Position numbers and translations under genes: made by a program. Under the pieces are notes generated by a model. The model saw only the letters and a list, made by a program, of their open reading frames with translations, searched no databases and was not told the DNA's origin. Positions 11,656 to 24,128 of a DNA stretch of 64,000 nt are shown in pieces; position 1 is the first letter of the stretch; each line of letters begins with the position of its first letter. The DNA is from Multifurca ochricompacta (Eukaryota; Basidiomycota; Agaricomycetes; Russulales; Russulaceae): assembly GCA_022496185.1 (NCBI GenBank), contig WTXG01000009.1, forward strand, positions 186,001 to 250,000, given 5' to 3'.

Positions 11656-14600
11656 CGCAAGAGAGAGAGAGATTGCGAGCGTACAGTAGAGTTGAACAAG
11701 GGGAAGGGAGTCCGTATATGAAGGGTGAGGTGATTGACCCTAACAATGGTGGGAAAACGAAGGAAGGTTGAATTTCAAAAAAGAGCGTTAGAAGAAGCAA
11801 GCGTATTATGGTGCGTACCTTCTCTTACTCAGTTTAGTAGTCGAACGACCAACAGAAATAGAATGACCCTTGCGTAGTCAACTGACTTGGGAGAGGTTTG
11901 GACCGGGGATGGCCGACACTACTGATCGGGTACTGGCACACGAAGCCGGGATGGGGGTGATGTGAGACGCACGAGTGGCGTCTATCACCTTGATGAACGT
12001 TGAAAAGTTTGATAACGACTTCCGGCAAGTTTTACGAAAGCCAAGTGGCTGACTGAGTGAGCTAGCACGCCGATGTCGGAAGAAGGCAAGCGTGAGGAGA
12101 AAGAGGTCAACTGGTAGGGATTAAAAGGGAAAAGATGGGGAAGAAGGTGGATATGAGCCTTGATATGGACTAGATAATTATAAGAGGTTGAGTAACCAAG
12201 TTGGTATGAATGATAAACTGCGAGGAGACATACCAGTGAAGGAAATTCGATTTGAACTTGTCTGAGCTACTCTGGGGTTACTTTCAATCTACTTTTCAAA
12301 CTACTTGGGCTAATGAAGGGGTTATTGGGAGGGGAGGGGAGGGAAGAAGAATGGAATGGATGGGAAAGGAGGGATCAATGGTCAGTTTAGCCCAACCGAA
12401 GAAAACGGCTGAAATTGAGATTTGAGCTCACCAGTAGCAGTAGAGTTGATAGGTCGACTGAGGGCGAGAAGGGCCTAGAAGCGAACCAGAAATGTGGTCT
12501 CTGTCGTGACTTGACCTCGATGGCTGAGCACGAAGGCCCTCAGCTGTCGTGAAGGTCGCGACGCACAGCGAGCGAGTGAGCGAGTGAGAAGTGAAAAGAA
12601 AAGAAAATGAAATAAAATGGAAAAATGATGAATAAAAAGATGAATAATAATGGCGTGTTGGTTGAGTGACTGGGTGACTGTGATTGATGACTAATATTAC
12701 TACATTTGGACGTTCAGACTTGAATTTTTTCCCTGCCGTGCCCCCTGCCTGCCGTTAACAGGTCAACAACGGTCAATGTCAATGTCAAAAAAAATGATAA
12801 GCTCGAGCTCGCCTAACGCCCGCCTCGCAACTCAAAACGATTTATGTTCTTCTCTTTTGTTATCTTCTTCTGTTCTATTCGCATTCGCGAATCTTGGTCT
12901 CCACTTACTCCACCAACCCTCCTTCAACTGCCTTGCCTTTCTCCTCCTCATAATCACTAACACTACAGAATATACGCATCCAATCGACTTTTTCTAATCG
13001 TTTGATCCAAGTCGGACTAACAATGCCAATCTTCTTGTACGTCTGCTCAACGTTCTCATCGGTTATCATTTATATGCAGGTTTCTGGGGGCGGTGCCCAC
13101 ACATGACTGAAACACTTTTAGTTGTCTATCTCCGCCGTGTCACCCCGACTGTGTACATCCAGAACGAAGAATAATGTCACTGCCATGTAGGAATGCAGCG
13201 CCTTTAGTTCTGTGAGACTGGGCCCTCTGGGCCCTCTATACCAGGCAAGCGTAATGCATGTGTGCAATTAAGGACGACCAACCCTTTTTTTAAAGGAAAA
13301 TATCTTTACGCATGGATGGCTAGAATTGGCCGAATGACCCCTCGTGAAAAGTTTTGCGGCCATTCTCCCATGGTAATACTAATGCCTCGGCCCAGTACCG
13401 AACCCGAATGGACCCGACATCGTTATCTCTAACCGCACTGTGATACTGTTCCCCCCAACACCTACCTGGCTTTTGTTGACCTGTCTCATAGCGCTTTGGC
13501 GCACCACAGTGGGCTCAGAATTGTGCCGGTTGTCACCGTAAATTCGGAAATAAACATGCAACAACTTCGCGCCAGTGGCCATATCAAATTCACCCGTGAG
13601 CGCCGCTGGCCGGAAGAGAGTCTAGACTCTCTGCTTAAACTTGAAACTGAAGCTGTCTTCAAAACACCCCCCTTCCCCGCAACCCCCCCCCCCCCCCCGC
13701 GGCGTCGCGGCGAGCTCGATGCCCTAGCGACAAGCTTCAGAGTATCACATCCCGTTTCCATTACCAGCTCCACTGATTAAAAAGTTGAATGTTGTCTTAC
13801 AATAGCGAGCTAAAGCATGCTGCCGATTGGACCTCGTAGGTAAAGTGACAGTATTATTGTTATGTTCCTCCACCCTACCTCTCCACCAAGGTGATAGATC
13901 ACCCTGGAATCTGTCCCCCATCTCCCCAACAGCTACAGTATGGGAAACCAAAGCCTATACCAGCCTCTTTACCCATCGTATAACCCATGACAAGTAACAA
14001 AAGTGCCTGATTCTTGAATCACTATGACGTGATGGCTCCACACGTCGATGTATTCCTTGTGAATTTGTGAAGCGAGAGCAAATGCAGGGAAGAGCAAAAG
14101 TATGATCTCATGCCTCTCTTCATTCGGGCCGAACGCATGCCTACCGATTCCGACAAACTTGTACAATTTGCTTCCAGGTGCGCCGTGTGTAGCCCTTTAA
14201 AGGCTGGTCCTACGTTGTGGCGGTCGAGAACACGCGGGGGGAGGGGGTCGCTTGCGAAATGGGAGCCTAGCCAGGCCTGATGGGTGGAAATTATGGTACC
14301 GCTGCGGTGTGCGTGACCCGTTCACTTCAATTTTCCCCCGGGCCATGTGCGTCTAGCTAAAAGAACAGCCGCAATCCCACCTGCAACGTCGACCAGACCT
14401 CTCATCCGACACCTTTCGAGAATAGAGCGTGGCTTGGATCTGATCGAGTTACGTGCAAAGTGGCAGGACGAACAGAGAGCGCCTCCAGGATTCTCTGACC
14501 TGAGGCGCTGAATAACCCTTATTGTGATCTTTATTGTTATTGTGTTGTGAGATCCCGCTTATCGTTGTGGATGCGATGGGTCCCAAACAAACTCTACAAA

Positions 14601-14716
14601 GATAGCTCAAAGTCATAATGTCATTGCCCCTCCCACTGGCAGTTGCCAGCGAAGCAACTGACGTGGTAGTAGGACAATATTCACATCATGATGTCTCTAT
14701 CGCCTTGCTTCTTATC
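11656..14716. other. About 3 kb without a supported gene
   Basis: Both strands give only short, repeat-biased frames. The first kilobase is the probable promoter and 5' UTR of the minus-strand PP1 regulator (GAGGGGA- and GAAAA-rich tracts at about 12300-12650). A 16-base C run sits at 13683-13698. I see no transposon termini or conserved protein segment. Confidence 0.45.
13683..13698. repeat. Poly-C run (16)
   Basis: Sixteen consecutive C residues, one of several long C/G homopolymers in this half of the window (others near 17505, 21377 and 19180). Confidence 0.95.
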
Positions 14717-14790
14717 GGTTCGATGGCGTAGTTGGTTATCGCATCTGTCTAACACACAGAAGGTCCCCGGTTCGAACCCGGGTCGAACCA
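14717..14790 (+). tRNA. tRNA-Val (AAC)
   Basis: Complete 74-nt cloverleaf without intron. Acceptor GGTTCGA pairs with TCGAACC, followed by discriminator A at 14790. The D arm contains GTAGTTGGTTATCGC. The anticodon stem TCTGT/ACAGA closes the 7-base loop CTAACAC with anticodon AAC. The T arm CCCGG/CCCGGG region carries TTCGAAC, the internal B box. The CCA end is not encoded, as expected for a eukaryotic nuclear gene. Confidence 0.97.
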
Positions 14791-14796
14791 TTTTTT
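14791..14796 (+). terminator. RNA polymerase III T-run terminator
   Basis: Six T residues directly follow the tRNA-Val discriminator base, the usual Pol III stop. Confidence 0.85.
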
Positions 14797-15158
14797 AGTT
14801 CCTCAACTTCAGCACCGACCTCAAAAAAAAAGAGAATAACAAGATTATCTTCCCCCCTTTATCCCTTTCCTCCTCTCGAGGCTACTCTTTTTGTCTAGGC
14901 CACGCGACCTACCTGAATTTTTTCATTTAAAAGCTTCCTCAACTTTCCCCCGCTTGCACACAGATTAACAATTGGACAGAGATAATTAATTACTAATTAT
15001 TGTTGTTGGCCTCCCGTCGGTACTTGTGATCTTGCACATTGAGTAGTGAGTAAAGAAACTGACCATACCAATTGTGAACTCTCCGCTTAGGGAGGGAGGG
15101 GTGTCACGTTTGTCTCGGCCTTTCTCTTTCTCTCCTTCTCTCTCACCCACTGGTCTGG

Positions 15159-15159
<1 letters not shown>

Positions 15160-15194
<35 letters not shown>
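15160..15194. repeat. (AAT)n microsatellite
   Basis: Roughly eleven AAT units without interruption. Confidence 0.95.
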
Positions 15195-15197
<3 letters not shown>

Positions 15198-15433
15198 CTA
15201 AGTAAAAGGGAAGGAGAGAACGGGCACAGCGCAGCGCAGTCGGATCTGGTGAATCTCTCTCTCTAAAGGCTATCAAACGCGGACGTGGACGGGATAATCC
15301 CTCATCATCTCATCCCGGACGATATCGTGGTTTCCGATTTTTCTTTCTTTCTATCTTTTTATTATTTTGTTTTGTTTTTAATCATAGTCCAGCGGTAGTT
15401 TCTATCCTTTCCTTCTCGCTCACCTGTGTTTGC

Positions 15434-15449
15434 TTTTTTTTTTTTTTTT
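15434..15449. repeat. Poly-T run (16)
   Basis: Sixteen T residues in a generally T-rich interval; TTTTG-type repeats follow at about 15630-15680. Confidence 0.95.
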
Positions 15450-16028
15450 CTTCAAAAATTGTGACACCCCCGTGGGATTATGGGCCAGAGGAGAGAAATC
15501 ACACTGTGAGGAAGTGAAGTTGTGAAGTAAAGTGGGGTTGTGATTGATTCTTGATTAATCTTATCATTCATGATGACGGTCACATCTCACCTGTCGTCGG
15601 CCCCATACATAGTCCGTCCTGAGATACAATTATTGTTTTTGTATTTTTGTATTTTTTTGTTTTGTTTTGTTTTGTTTTTTTAAAATAAATAAGAAAAACA
15701 CCCTTTAATGGCATGCGATGAAGATTGAAATTTATGAGATGTGTGATTCACCCAGCACACAGACAACACAGACACACATATATATACAGGAAAAAGGGGG
15801 AATATTATGTGCAAGTACAATAAATAAGTGTCAGTTGTCGGGATGTCGGGGAAAGCCAATCAAAAATTCCCAAATTCGGGGAACAGACCTAGACCCGATC
15901 TAGATCTCAGACGTAGATCCCCTCTCTCTGATCGTGTTCGTGACCCTGGATCTTGCTGACAAATCCTCCGCGTTCACCTGGGTTTCCCCCTTCCCCCCTT
16001 TCCCTCTCCTCTCTTACTTCACCCGTTC

Positions 16029-16058
16029 CGAGTCCGAGTCCGAGTCCGAGTCCGAGTC
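16029..16058. repeat. (GAGTCC)n hexamer array
   Basis: Five near-perfect copies of CGAGTC in tandem. Confidence 0.9.
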
Positions 16059-16182
16059 AAAAATAAAAATGGATGACCCGCGGAATAGGGGGACAGGGGG
16101 AGAGGGGGGGGGGGGTCTTTTCTTCCAGACCAGACACTTTTGGCGAGCGAACGAAACGGTTTCGGAGAATCTGTTGGTGGTG

Positions 16183-16209
16183 GTGATGATGATGATGATG
16201 ATGATGATA
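16183..16209. repeat. (GAT)n microsatellite
   Basis: About eight GAT units preceded by GGT units. No gene is supported here. Confidence 0.9.
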
Positions 16210-16964
16210 CGGCCTTGACGATACGATACGAATTACAGTAATACTGAATTGAATTGAAAGGAGGGTGAGGGTTGAACTGTGAGTTGTGTTCGTTGTAATG
16301 TAATATACCTTTCTTTCCTGTGTCCTCGGTCCAAAAGTTCTTCATCGCGATACGGTCGGGGTCTTTCAAATCTCTCCCTACCCAGAAACGGGTACGGGAA
16401 CAGGGGGGAGAAAGGGGGAGAGGGTGAGATGAGAAGTATTTGTTATTTCCGGCAAGAGGGGAGGAGCCTTTGTTTTTTTTTTTTTAATGAACGCGCGCAC
16501 ATATCATCGACGAACGAGGGGTATATTTATTTGTTTGCGTATTTGTCCATCGGTTTATAACAAAAAACGACGCGCACATACACCATACATACAGTATGCA
16601 CGGCACCAGGGAGGGAGAGAGAAAGGGGAGGAGAGCGCAAAGGAATGGTATACCTGGTGCCAATAACTTTTGACTAATGCTACAAATGAAAGTGACAGCT
16701 GCGCGATAGATTTGAGGGGGAGGGGGGGAAGGGGGGGGTGGGTGGGGTGTGTGTGTGAAGGGGAATAGAAGCGGCGCAAACCAAAGAGGTCAACACAAAA
16801 AAAAAAAGAAAACGAAGAGAGAATAAAAAGAAAACAAAAACAAAACAAAAAGATAATGCCACATGGATAGGTACACAAATGAGGGAGAGCAGGGGCGGCG
16901 CACAGAGCAGAGGCAAAAAAAAAAAAAGATAATAACTGAACAATGCTTATCGTCAAAATATATC

Positions 16965-18585
16965 TCACAAGGCGTTAATGAACTCGTCCAGGCCGGCCGG
17001 TACGGCGGCCGTGTCATAACCCACCGTCATGGGGGCCTCCGGCAGTTGGAAGGCGAGATGAGCGCTGCCATTGTACATGGCCGGCTCATTCGCAGCTTCC
17101 GTGTAGCCTGCACCCCAATGGGCGGCGGGGGTTTCGTCAAGTGCCGACGTCGTGTGCATGTGCTGCTGCTGGAGGGTAAAGGGTATAGGAAGGGGCGGCG
17201 GACCGAAGGATCCGTTCACGCCGCCGGTATCGTGCGACCTGGGCAGCGCTGCCATCGCACCTGGAACGGCCAGGCACGACTCGGTGGAGGCACCGCAAGC
17301 CCAGTTATCGTATGGTGTGGTCATGTCCAGCGAAGTGGGGTATACATCGATGTCGGCAAACGAGAATTGCTGATGTAGATTTGAACCCAAGTCGGTATAA
17401 GTGTAAGCCCCCGATGTGGCACCGAAAGATGCCGAGGAATCCTGTATTGATGGTTAGATGCATTAAGTACGCGGGAGGATGATCAAAGGGGAATAGGGGG
17501 GAGAGGGGGGGGGGGGGGAAACGTACTTGGGTACTGCCGCCGATGTCCATACTACACTCAAAGGTTTCATCCAAAGTTGACAGATGTTCGGGAAGAGGTT
17601 GCATCTGTACGCAGGATGGAAACCCTTGCATCATCGGCGAAGTGGGTAACACTGGTGTGTAAAGTGGCGAGTCATCCATCTCACTACCGGAGAACATGTC
17701 AAAATCAAGAGAAGCGGGGCCCGGGCTCGACATGCACGAGATGGGACCTGGCGTCCTGGGCTTCACGGGGAGTATGACCATCTTCTGCGAGGCAAGTGGC
17801 TGTGGCATTGAGGCAGAACGGCGCCTCCCAGCCAGGCTAGTGTACGCTGGCGCTTGTTGGGCGGCGGCGGCCGTTTCTAAGTCATTCTTGTCTTCATGAC
17901 CATCGTCTCGCGCGAGTGAAGAAAGGCCACGCTCGCTGCGCATAATCAAGGAAGCCACCTGCGCGCTACGATCATTGCGCCGACAGGTCGCCGAGCGGGC
18001 ACGTCCTGTGTTGAGAGGCATGACCGAAGGTGGACGACGCACAGGTTTGAAGCGATAGTCCGGGTTCTGAAGGGCGTGCGTGGCCTTCTCCTGCTCAGCG
18101 AGAACCTTGTACTGCTCGCGCTCTGCGGCAGAGAGACAACGCCACTCCTCTCCAGCGCGTTTTGACAATGTCTTGTCGCTGCGGCCAGACTTGTCAGAGG
18201 CGTCATTTGGATCGCGCGCGTGCTTGCGCGAGTATTCACAACGGAATATGATGAAGGCGTTACGCGGGCGGGGAACCCAGTCAGGATCACGCAAGCGATT
18301 ACGGATGGCGCGGCGATCCGAGGAGGAAAGTGAGGAAGTGAAAGGTAGATCCGTAGGAGAGTTATCGGTATGGTCCACGGAAGAGCAAGGGGATGGAGGG
18401 GGCTCCTGGTCAAGGGATGAAAGATGATGAAAGTGGGAATCGTTGGAGGATGTGCGACTCAAAGTCGGTGGTGAGTTGAAATCTTCGGGTACTTTGATTG
18501 GGTATAGGAAGTTGCTAATGTCTACGTTGTCGTCATCGCCGTGAGAGGGCACCCAGCCTGAGACGAGACCCTCCGAAAGCGACAT
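16965..18585 (-). CDS. HMG-box transcription factor (MATA_HMG/ROX1 type)
   Basis: Sequence-specific DNA-binding regulator, nuclear. Two exons, 18585-17527 and 17441-16965, with a phase-0 intron (85 bp, donor GTACGT), give 511 residues. One HMG box lies at about residues 103-173: PDWVPRPRNAFIIFRCEYSR, then LSKRAGEEWRCLSAAEREQY, KVLAEQEKATHALQNPDYRF and KPVRR. This is the spacing of fungal MATA_HMG proteins, a class that includes mating and hypoxia regulators. The rest is low in predicted structure, rich in Ser/Pro/Asp, with a short Gln/His segment near residue 430. It is not next to a homeodomain or pheromone-receptor gene, so I do not call it a mating-type gene. The intron contains a 14-base G run on the plus strand (17505-17518). 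Start chosen at the first Met of the open frame. Confidence 0.88.
17505..17518. repeat. Poly-G run inside HMG-box intron
   Basis: Fourteen G on the plus strand, i.e. a C tract 8 bases after the 5' splice site of the minus-strand HMG-box gene. Confidence 0.95.
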
Positions 18586-20496
18586 TGGTGGTCGTTAGGA
18601 GTGAAAGGAAATAAATATATAATAAATGGTGGCGGAGTGCCGGTGGTGAAAGAACGGTCAAAGGTAGTATGGAGGTGGGAAGAAAGGTGGGAAGGCAAGC
18701 CAAAGGATGGTGTGGGGGTGTGGGGATTAAATCATCCCTGCTGATTAAATAGGTGGTTTCAAAAAGACGGTGACAGGCCATGAAAAACTAAGCTCATTGT
18801 GTTCGGACCACTTAGATCAAGATCCGATGAGTCGGCCAGGCGCGGGGAACAGTACCACTTTTCCGTAACCCCCGTTCGATCACTCCTAAGTTCGTTATGT
18901 GACCAGACCAGATCAGAGTGAGTGCCGAGTGCCTCATGATGCAAAGCAAGAGGGGAGCCATGGGAAATGGGCGTCCGCGTCCGCGTACTTACCCTTTTCC
19001 TACACCTACACCACCACGATAGATACCGTACTTGGGTAAAAGTTTCCTTGAGAATGGCCGATGATGAACAAAATGAGACGAGAGACGTGTGGTTCGAATT
19101 TCCCATCCGCGACTCCACGGAGATAGGTTTTCCCACTCTTCCCCTTCCCCTTCTCCTTCCCAGTTCCAGGATAAGGGGGGGGGGGGGTACTCGGAGAGTG
19201 GCCAAGTCTGGCTGGTCTGTTCTGGAGCGTCGCGGCAATGTAAAGGACGTTAGGTTAGCATAATCGCATCTCGTCACTCCTTACGATCTTTATTTGAATC
19301 CGCCGCCGACTCGGGCCCCTTTTGACACTTTTGGCACTGAACGCCATTTCGTAGCCTCGCGGCATTGTAAGCGCCCGATGACAGTGGAATTCGGACTGGA
19401 TTGGATCGACGGCGTCGGCCAAATAATTTCCTTATTTTTGACTGATGTTGATATTTTAGTTATGCGATGCATTGAAGTCCTGTTCTACACTAGAAGTGTG
19501 CTACCTGCGAAGAGAAAGATTGATAAGCTAGACCTTACCAAACAACATAAACAAGTGACTTTCGTGGTCGACTCCGTCGGCAATCCTATACCTTGATGTG
19601 ACATAGACATAGACATAGAATTCCAGAACATGCTAAACGATCTTTAACATTAACAATTTGATTTCATACTATTCCCTATACTGCCCGGTAGGCGACGGAA
19701 GTGGTATCATATGCGTATGTTCTTCTTTTCATAACACCACTACATCTCTCTCCCCTCCCCTCCCCAAATCCCCCGGCAGATACTTTGACAAACAAACAAG
19801 GCAAAGCGTCCAGCGACTGTCATTTGAGGGGGTCGCACCCGGGACCCCAATTTTTCGAGACCAGGGGAGAGGACTTCCAAGATGACGACATGGGCACATT
19901 ACGCATCAGGGCGATATTTGACTGTCTAGTCACGGATACTCCTTGGAGATGTGGAAAGGAGACACCTATGCTATGAGTATGGCTATGGCTATGGCTATGG
20001 CTATGAGAAGGAGGAGAAGAGGCGAGAGACGAGTAGGGGCAGGCGAAAGAAAAAAAACCAACCGGTTATAGTCAGTCCCCATTGGACCTGATGAAAAACC
20101 CATGTCACCGACTCTCGGAACGTTCTTTACCGTGTGAAATTACTATAGATAGAAGTGGAGGTTAGCTGTTGGCTGGCTAGCGGCTGGCTGGCTAACGGAA
20201 GAAAGATTACTCTGACTGCTCACTTGCACAGGTTTGGAATTCGGCTGCTCACCACCTAAAGTCTAGATTAACTCGTCAGTTTCTCATGCATGGATGGTGA
20301 GCGATAATCAAGAGTTACCGCTCCCTTTAGCAAGCGAAAACTACCGCGGAAACTGTTCACTCCGAGTCGGCTGCCAGTGGTTGGATCGCGTTGACGTTGT
20401 TTCAACCATTTGGTTCTCATGCGCTAGATTAAAATTAAAAACAAATCGTTCATACATCTCAAAGCTCTCCTCTCAGCGCCCTCTTCTGAATTTTTT

Positions 20497-20527
20497 ATGT
20501 ATGTATGTATGTATGTATGTATGTATA
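20497..20527. repeat. (ATGT)n microsatellite
   Basis: About seven and a half ATGT units in tandem. Confidence 0.95.
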
Positions 20528-20744
20528 TTGTGGTGCCAGCGTACAAGGCTCATGGCTTGAGAACGGCGCTAAATATCTCATTGTGGGCGTCAAGTACCAG
20601 CAGCCCCTTACTTACAAGAAACAAAAACAAAAAAGCAGTTTCTGGTCCGGGGATTGCAAGTTGAATTTTTGATGGATGACTCTCTTCTGGTGGTTCCTCT
20701 CTTTCCCGCCCATGGATGCGTATTAGCTTCAGGACGGCGATATG

Positions 20745-20810
20745 GAATAAAATAAAATAAAATAAAATAAAATAAAATAAAATAAAATAAAATAAATAAA
20801 ATAAAAATAA
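20745..20810. repeat. (AAAAT)n pentanucleotide array
   Basis: About thirteen AAAAT units with one imperfect AAAT near the right end. Confidence 0.95.
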
Positions 20811-21376
20811 GGGAAAAAGAAACTAGTCAAGCCACTTCACACAAGCGCGCTAATATTGGCGTCCAAGAGATGACAGACAGACCAGACAGAAAGGCAAGCA
20901 GAGAAATGCTCCGTTTCATTCTTGAACTTGAGAAAGAAAGTACACAAGACGGGGCTTTGTGTTTAGATAAAACATGAAAAGAAGACTCTGTCATCGTAGT
21001 TGGGGAGGGGTAGAGGGGTAGAGGATAGGGTCTAGTCCTCCCATTCCCATACGACTCTTGATACGGGGCTTTCTGAAATCTCCCACACACACACATACAC
21101 ACACGCGCGCGCATGCGCACCCGAGAAATAGTTTCTAGAAACTAACTGGGGGCTTAAGGGTGTAGGGTTCTAGTGCGAACGGGATCACAGCTAAGCGGGC
21201 TCTGTTGTGTACGGCTACGGAAGAGGTGGATCGGACCTACGGCGTCTTTACTTTACAATTGTTATTTACAAGTGCAAAAAACCAGGGGGGAACGCGCGCC
21301 ATCACGTGCTAACATTCAAATTAAGTGTGACTTCCCACAATGCAATGTAATCAATCGCGCCCATTCTCTAGTGGAA

Positions 21377-21391
21377 GGGGGGGGGGGGGGG
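21377..21391. repeat. Poly-G run (15)
   Basis: Fifteen G residues followed by GTTGGGGTGGGG. Confidence 0.9.
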
Positions 21392-21824
21392 TTGGGGTGG
21401 GGTGGGACATGTCTAAGCAATGCAATGATTGAAAAGACTGACTCGCTACCAATCGTTCGTCTGGCATGTTTTCATAGATGCTGCTAGTCTTCGTTCGGCT
21501 TAGCCTAGAGATCTCTCTGTCTTGTGTTTACCCCTCGAGTGGGGAGGTATCTCCAATCGCTTAGACATGGACATCCCAGCCAGCACGCCAACCCAGGTAA
21601 CACTGTCCACACTTATATTTGACAATGTATTCAACAGTCAACAAAAAGTATCTGGGTGGTCATACACAAACGAACAGTACGTGGGCTTGAAAACAAAAAT
21701 GACCATAATCAAGCTCCATCGTGCGACGACCAACGGTCCTTCAACTAAAAATTAAAAAAATAAGCATCGGCGAGAGGGGGGGGGGAAGATTTTATAGAAA
21801 CCAGTCGCTTACCATCGAAAAAAT

Positions 21825-22262
21825 TTACAATCCGCAGTGGCTCTGGTGGACTCGCGTGGCACGGGCACTGATGATTCCAAGGTTCTCCCCTTCTCCGCCG
21901 GTCAGCTCGTTCAGAGCTTCGAGTCCGATATTGAATCCATCGCCCGCAGCATCGATGGCGGTAACGTGAATAGACCTCGCCCCGTGCGACAGGCGATAGC
22001 ACGACCCGCACTGCTCAGAGTTCCATCCCTCAACGGCCTCTGCGCCACCGATGTTGGGGAAGGTAGGAAGAGAGCCAAAGTCGGTGAACCCCTTCGTCAG
22101 AAGCCCATTCTCGCCGGTGGAGCACGCGACGATGTTGAGAGAGCGGTTCGGGTCGTCGTAAACCGTGTCGTAGCGAACGTTGACCACGGTCGAATGAGTA
22201 GCTGCTGCGGATACGACGGCAAAGAGCGTCGCGAGAGAGACAATAGCGGAAGTAAGCTTCAT
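21825..22262 (-). CDS. Cerato-platanin family secreted protein
   Basis: Small secreted cysteine protein of the fungal cerato-platanin family, an expansin-like wall-associated fold that binds chitin oligomers and can be perceived by plants. Single exon, 145 residues. The N-terminus (MKLTSAIVSLATLFAVVSAA) is a signal peptide. The mature part shows the family core: VRYDTVYDDPNRSLNIVACS, GLLTKGFTDFGSLPTFPNIG, VEGWNSEQCGSCY, AIDAAGDGFNIGLEALNELT, and a C-terminal SHCGL. All four family cysteines are present. Start at 22262 because it gives a proper signal peptide; the open frame extends further upstream without homology. The role (growth, wall remodelling or host contact) cannot be decided from sequence. 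Confidence 0.95.
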   Translation of the reverse strand: MKLTSAIVSLATLFAVVSAAATHSTVVNVRYDTVYDDPNRSLNIVACSTGENGLLTKGFTDFGSLPTFPNIGGAEAVEGWNSEQCGSCYRLSHGARSIHVTAIDAAGDGFNIGLEALNELTGGEGENLGIISARATRVHQSHCGL

Positions 22263-23268
22263 TGTTGTTATTGTAATGATCTTTTTTTGGATAACGTAGC
22301 GTGCACGCGATGACTCTTTAGTTTCAAAGCGAGTTGCTGAGGAAACTGGGTTGACCCCTCGGGCTCTCAAGTCTTTATACTTGTAACAGGCCAAGTCAAT
22401 CGTCAGGCGCATCCCGCTAACGCAGACAGTGAAGACTATGGCGTGTCGTAGATGCTCCAATTAGGTCTGTGGTGTGCGGCACCCCATAAACACACGTAAC
22501 ATTATGGGGTGAGACCGTCTCGCCGCAAGAGATGAAAGAGGAGGGTGTCAGACCTAGACGGACGATGCGCATAGCCAAGATGACGCCAGGGTCCTAGAAC
22601 GACAGTGCGCAGAAGTAACATCACTTGGGCGCGTTACCGCTGCTATTTTACTTTTTTTTGACTGGAAGGACGTTGATGGATGACGTTGGAGGAGCAGCTG
22701 ATGGCTGACAACTGAAGACGGGAGTTGTTGTGGCTGCGTAAAGAAAGATCACAAAGTTCTGGATGCCAATGCATAGTAGCAAGGAGTTAGGAAAAGCCAG
22801 TTTCAGTTTTAGAAAAACTCCTCTCGGCCGAAACGAAAATTGACCCCCACCCCCACTCCCCTCTCATTGGGGTGGGATGGGCAAATGGTTTCGTAGTCCA
22901 GCTGCAAGCAGCAAGTCTCCCCCCGCCGCCAGGAACTATTCCATGCGGGTTTGCGTGGCAAGGAGGCCACAATGACACACCATACTCAGGCTTCGAGTAA
23001 CGACGAAAAGTACCGATGTGAGAGCCCCCCTCCCTAACCCAACGCTTACCGTGAAGTGAGAGATGTAATGTATACAGCAGAGGGGTGGGAAAGAAGGAGA
23101 GACGTTGATTGATGGCTCACGGCCAATGGCGTAAGGCGCAGCTTAGCTTTCTGCACCGCCGACAGGCGTTCAAGCTCACTTGGCGTGTGCGTTCGCGTTC
23201 ACATTCGTGACTCAATTTGATTTCTACTCTTTGTCAATAATCACAATCAAACGTTCGGTGTCTCAGAT
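22263..23268. other. Divergent spacer between cerato-platanin and MCP1-like genes
   Basis: About 1 kb without a supported gene. It should contain the promoters of both flanking, divergently transcribed genes. A near-perfect short inverted GGGGTG/CACCCC pair occurs around 22480-22510; I assign it no function. Confidence 0.4.
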
Positions 23269-24128
23269 ATGGTACCATCATCATCAGATCCCGTGGACAA
23301 GACTATACCTCCGCCGGCGCCGGGTACAACCGCCTCACCCTGGCACACACGCACGCGTTTATCGAAGGTGCTGACCGTGCTCACTCATGGATCCGCACCT
23401 TTCATCACAACTTTCCTCATCGTGCATCTCGCCGCGCCTTCCATAGCCAACCTTGGTGGGTCCGCGCTCTCATCCCAAACTATGGTCCGTCTTCCCTCTT
23501 TTTTTTTTTTCCTTTTGATTCATGATCATCACAACTGACTCTCCCCCGTCGACTCGCGGCGGGATGGCAACTAGCTAATTGGACGCGAATACTATCAGAC
23601 AATGTTTGGAGAACGATACCTCGTGTTTGGGCCTCTATTTATTCATTCCACCTGTGCCATCCTTAAACGCCTATTCTCCCTGCGACTTTCACGTCCACTC
23701 TCGAGCGCACTCTCCGTGACCGGATACGCCACCGCGCTCTTCTTCCTACCCATTCACGTTATCACCCATCGCCTTGCTCCTGCGGACCCTACACCACCCA
23801 TCTCATCCCTCAGCCCGTCCGAACTCGATTACGAATACGTCAAGGCCGCGCTCAGAGGTTGGCCGGTCCGGAGCACCCTGCTTTACACCGCACTTGTTTT
23901 TGGCGTCACCTTGCACGCCGCTGATGGTATCGCGGTCATGTGGTCCACCTGGGCTCCAGAATCGAAGCTCATTCCAGGGCGTAGAGTGAGACAGATTCTC
24001 ACAGGCGCTACAGTGGTGCTAGTTCTGAATGGGCTCGCAGTCGTGGCGCGTGAGCCTCTTTTGCGTTTGCATCTACGGCCGGGAGGTTCCGCGCTGCTCT
24101 CAGACATTCGATTGTGTATCGTCTCTGA
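23269..24128 (+). CDS. MCP1: MCP1-like mitochondrial membrane protein (DUF1691)
   Basis: Multi-pass membrane protein resembling fungal Mcp1, an outer mitochondrial membrane protein linked to lipid homeostasis together with Vps13. Exon 1 23269-23484; intron 23485-23574; exon 2 from 23575. Family segments: TTFLIVHLAAPSIANLGGSA, LIGREYYQTMFGERYLVFGP, TGYATALFFLPIHVITHRL, ELDYEYVKAALRGWPVRS, TLHAADGIAVMWSTW. At the 3' end the frame as written departs from the family after REPL; one extra T in the run 24059-24062 restores FAFASTAGRFRAALRHSIVY and a stop at 24126-24128. Without it the frame runs to 24192 with an unrelated tail. About five hydrophobic segments are visible. Confidence 0.82.

Larger units (their letters stand above)
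14797..16964. other. Repeat-rich spacer, no gene seen
   Basis: About 2.2 kb of T-rich, simple-repeat-rich sequence (AAT, T, GAGTCC and GAT arrays listed separately). Open frames here are translations of the repeats. The right end, up to 16964, is the probable 3' UTR of the HMG-box gene and contains several A runs. Confidence 0.5.
18586..21824. other. Long spacer with microsatellites, no gene seen
   Basis: The left part is the promoter/5' region of the HMG-box gene. No conserved protein segment is readable on either strand. It holds G runs near 19176-19187 and 21377-21391, an ATGT array and an AAAAT array (listed separately), a CTATGG repeat at about 19979-20004 and a GGCTGGC-type repeat near 20170-20195. 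Confidence 0.45.

Noticed and set aside
15934..16369. Open frames around the GAGTCC and GAT arrays
   Set aside because: Translation of simple repeats; no conserved sequence.
16555..16968. Hydrophobic 137-codon minus-strand frame rich in Phe/Leu/Cys
   Set aside because: Antisense of A-rich 3' flank of the HMG-box gene; hydrophobicity comes from T-rich codons.
16965..18585. HMG-box gene as a mating-type locus
   Set aside because: No homeodomain pair, pheromone precursor or STE3 receptor nearby; neighbours are a repeat-rich spacer and a cerato-platanin gene.
20745..20810. AAAAT array as a CRISPR or satellite
   Set aside because: Pure pentanucleotide slippage repeat without spacers.
13683..21391. 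G/C homopolymers as possible telomere-like or G-quadruplex arrays
   Set aside because: They are single isolated runs of 12-16, not arrays of spaced G-triplets or telomeric TTAGGG units.
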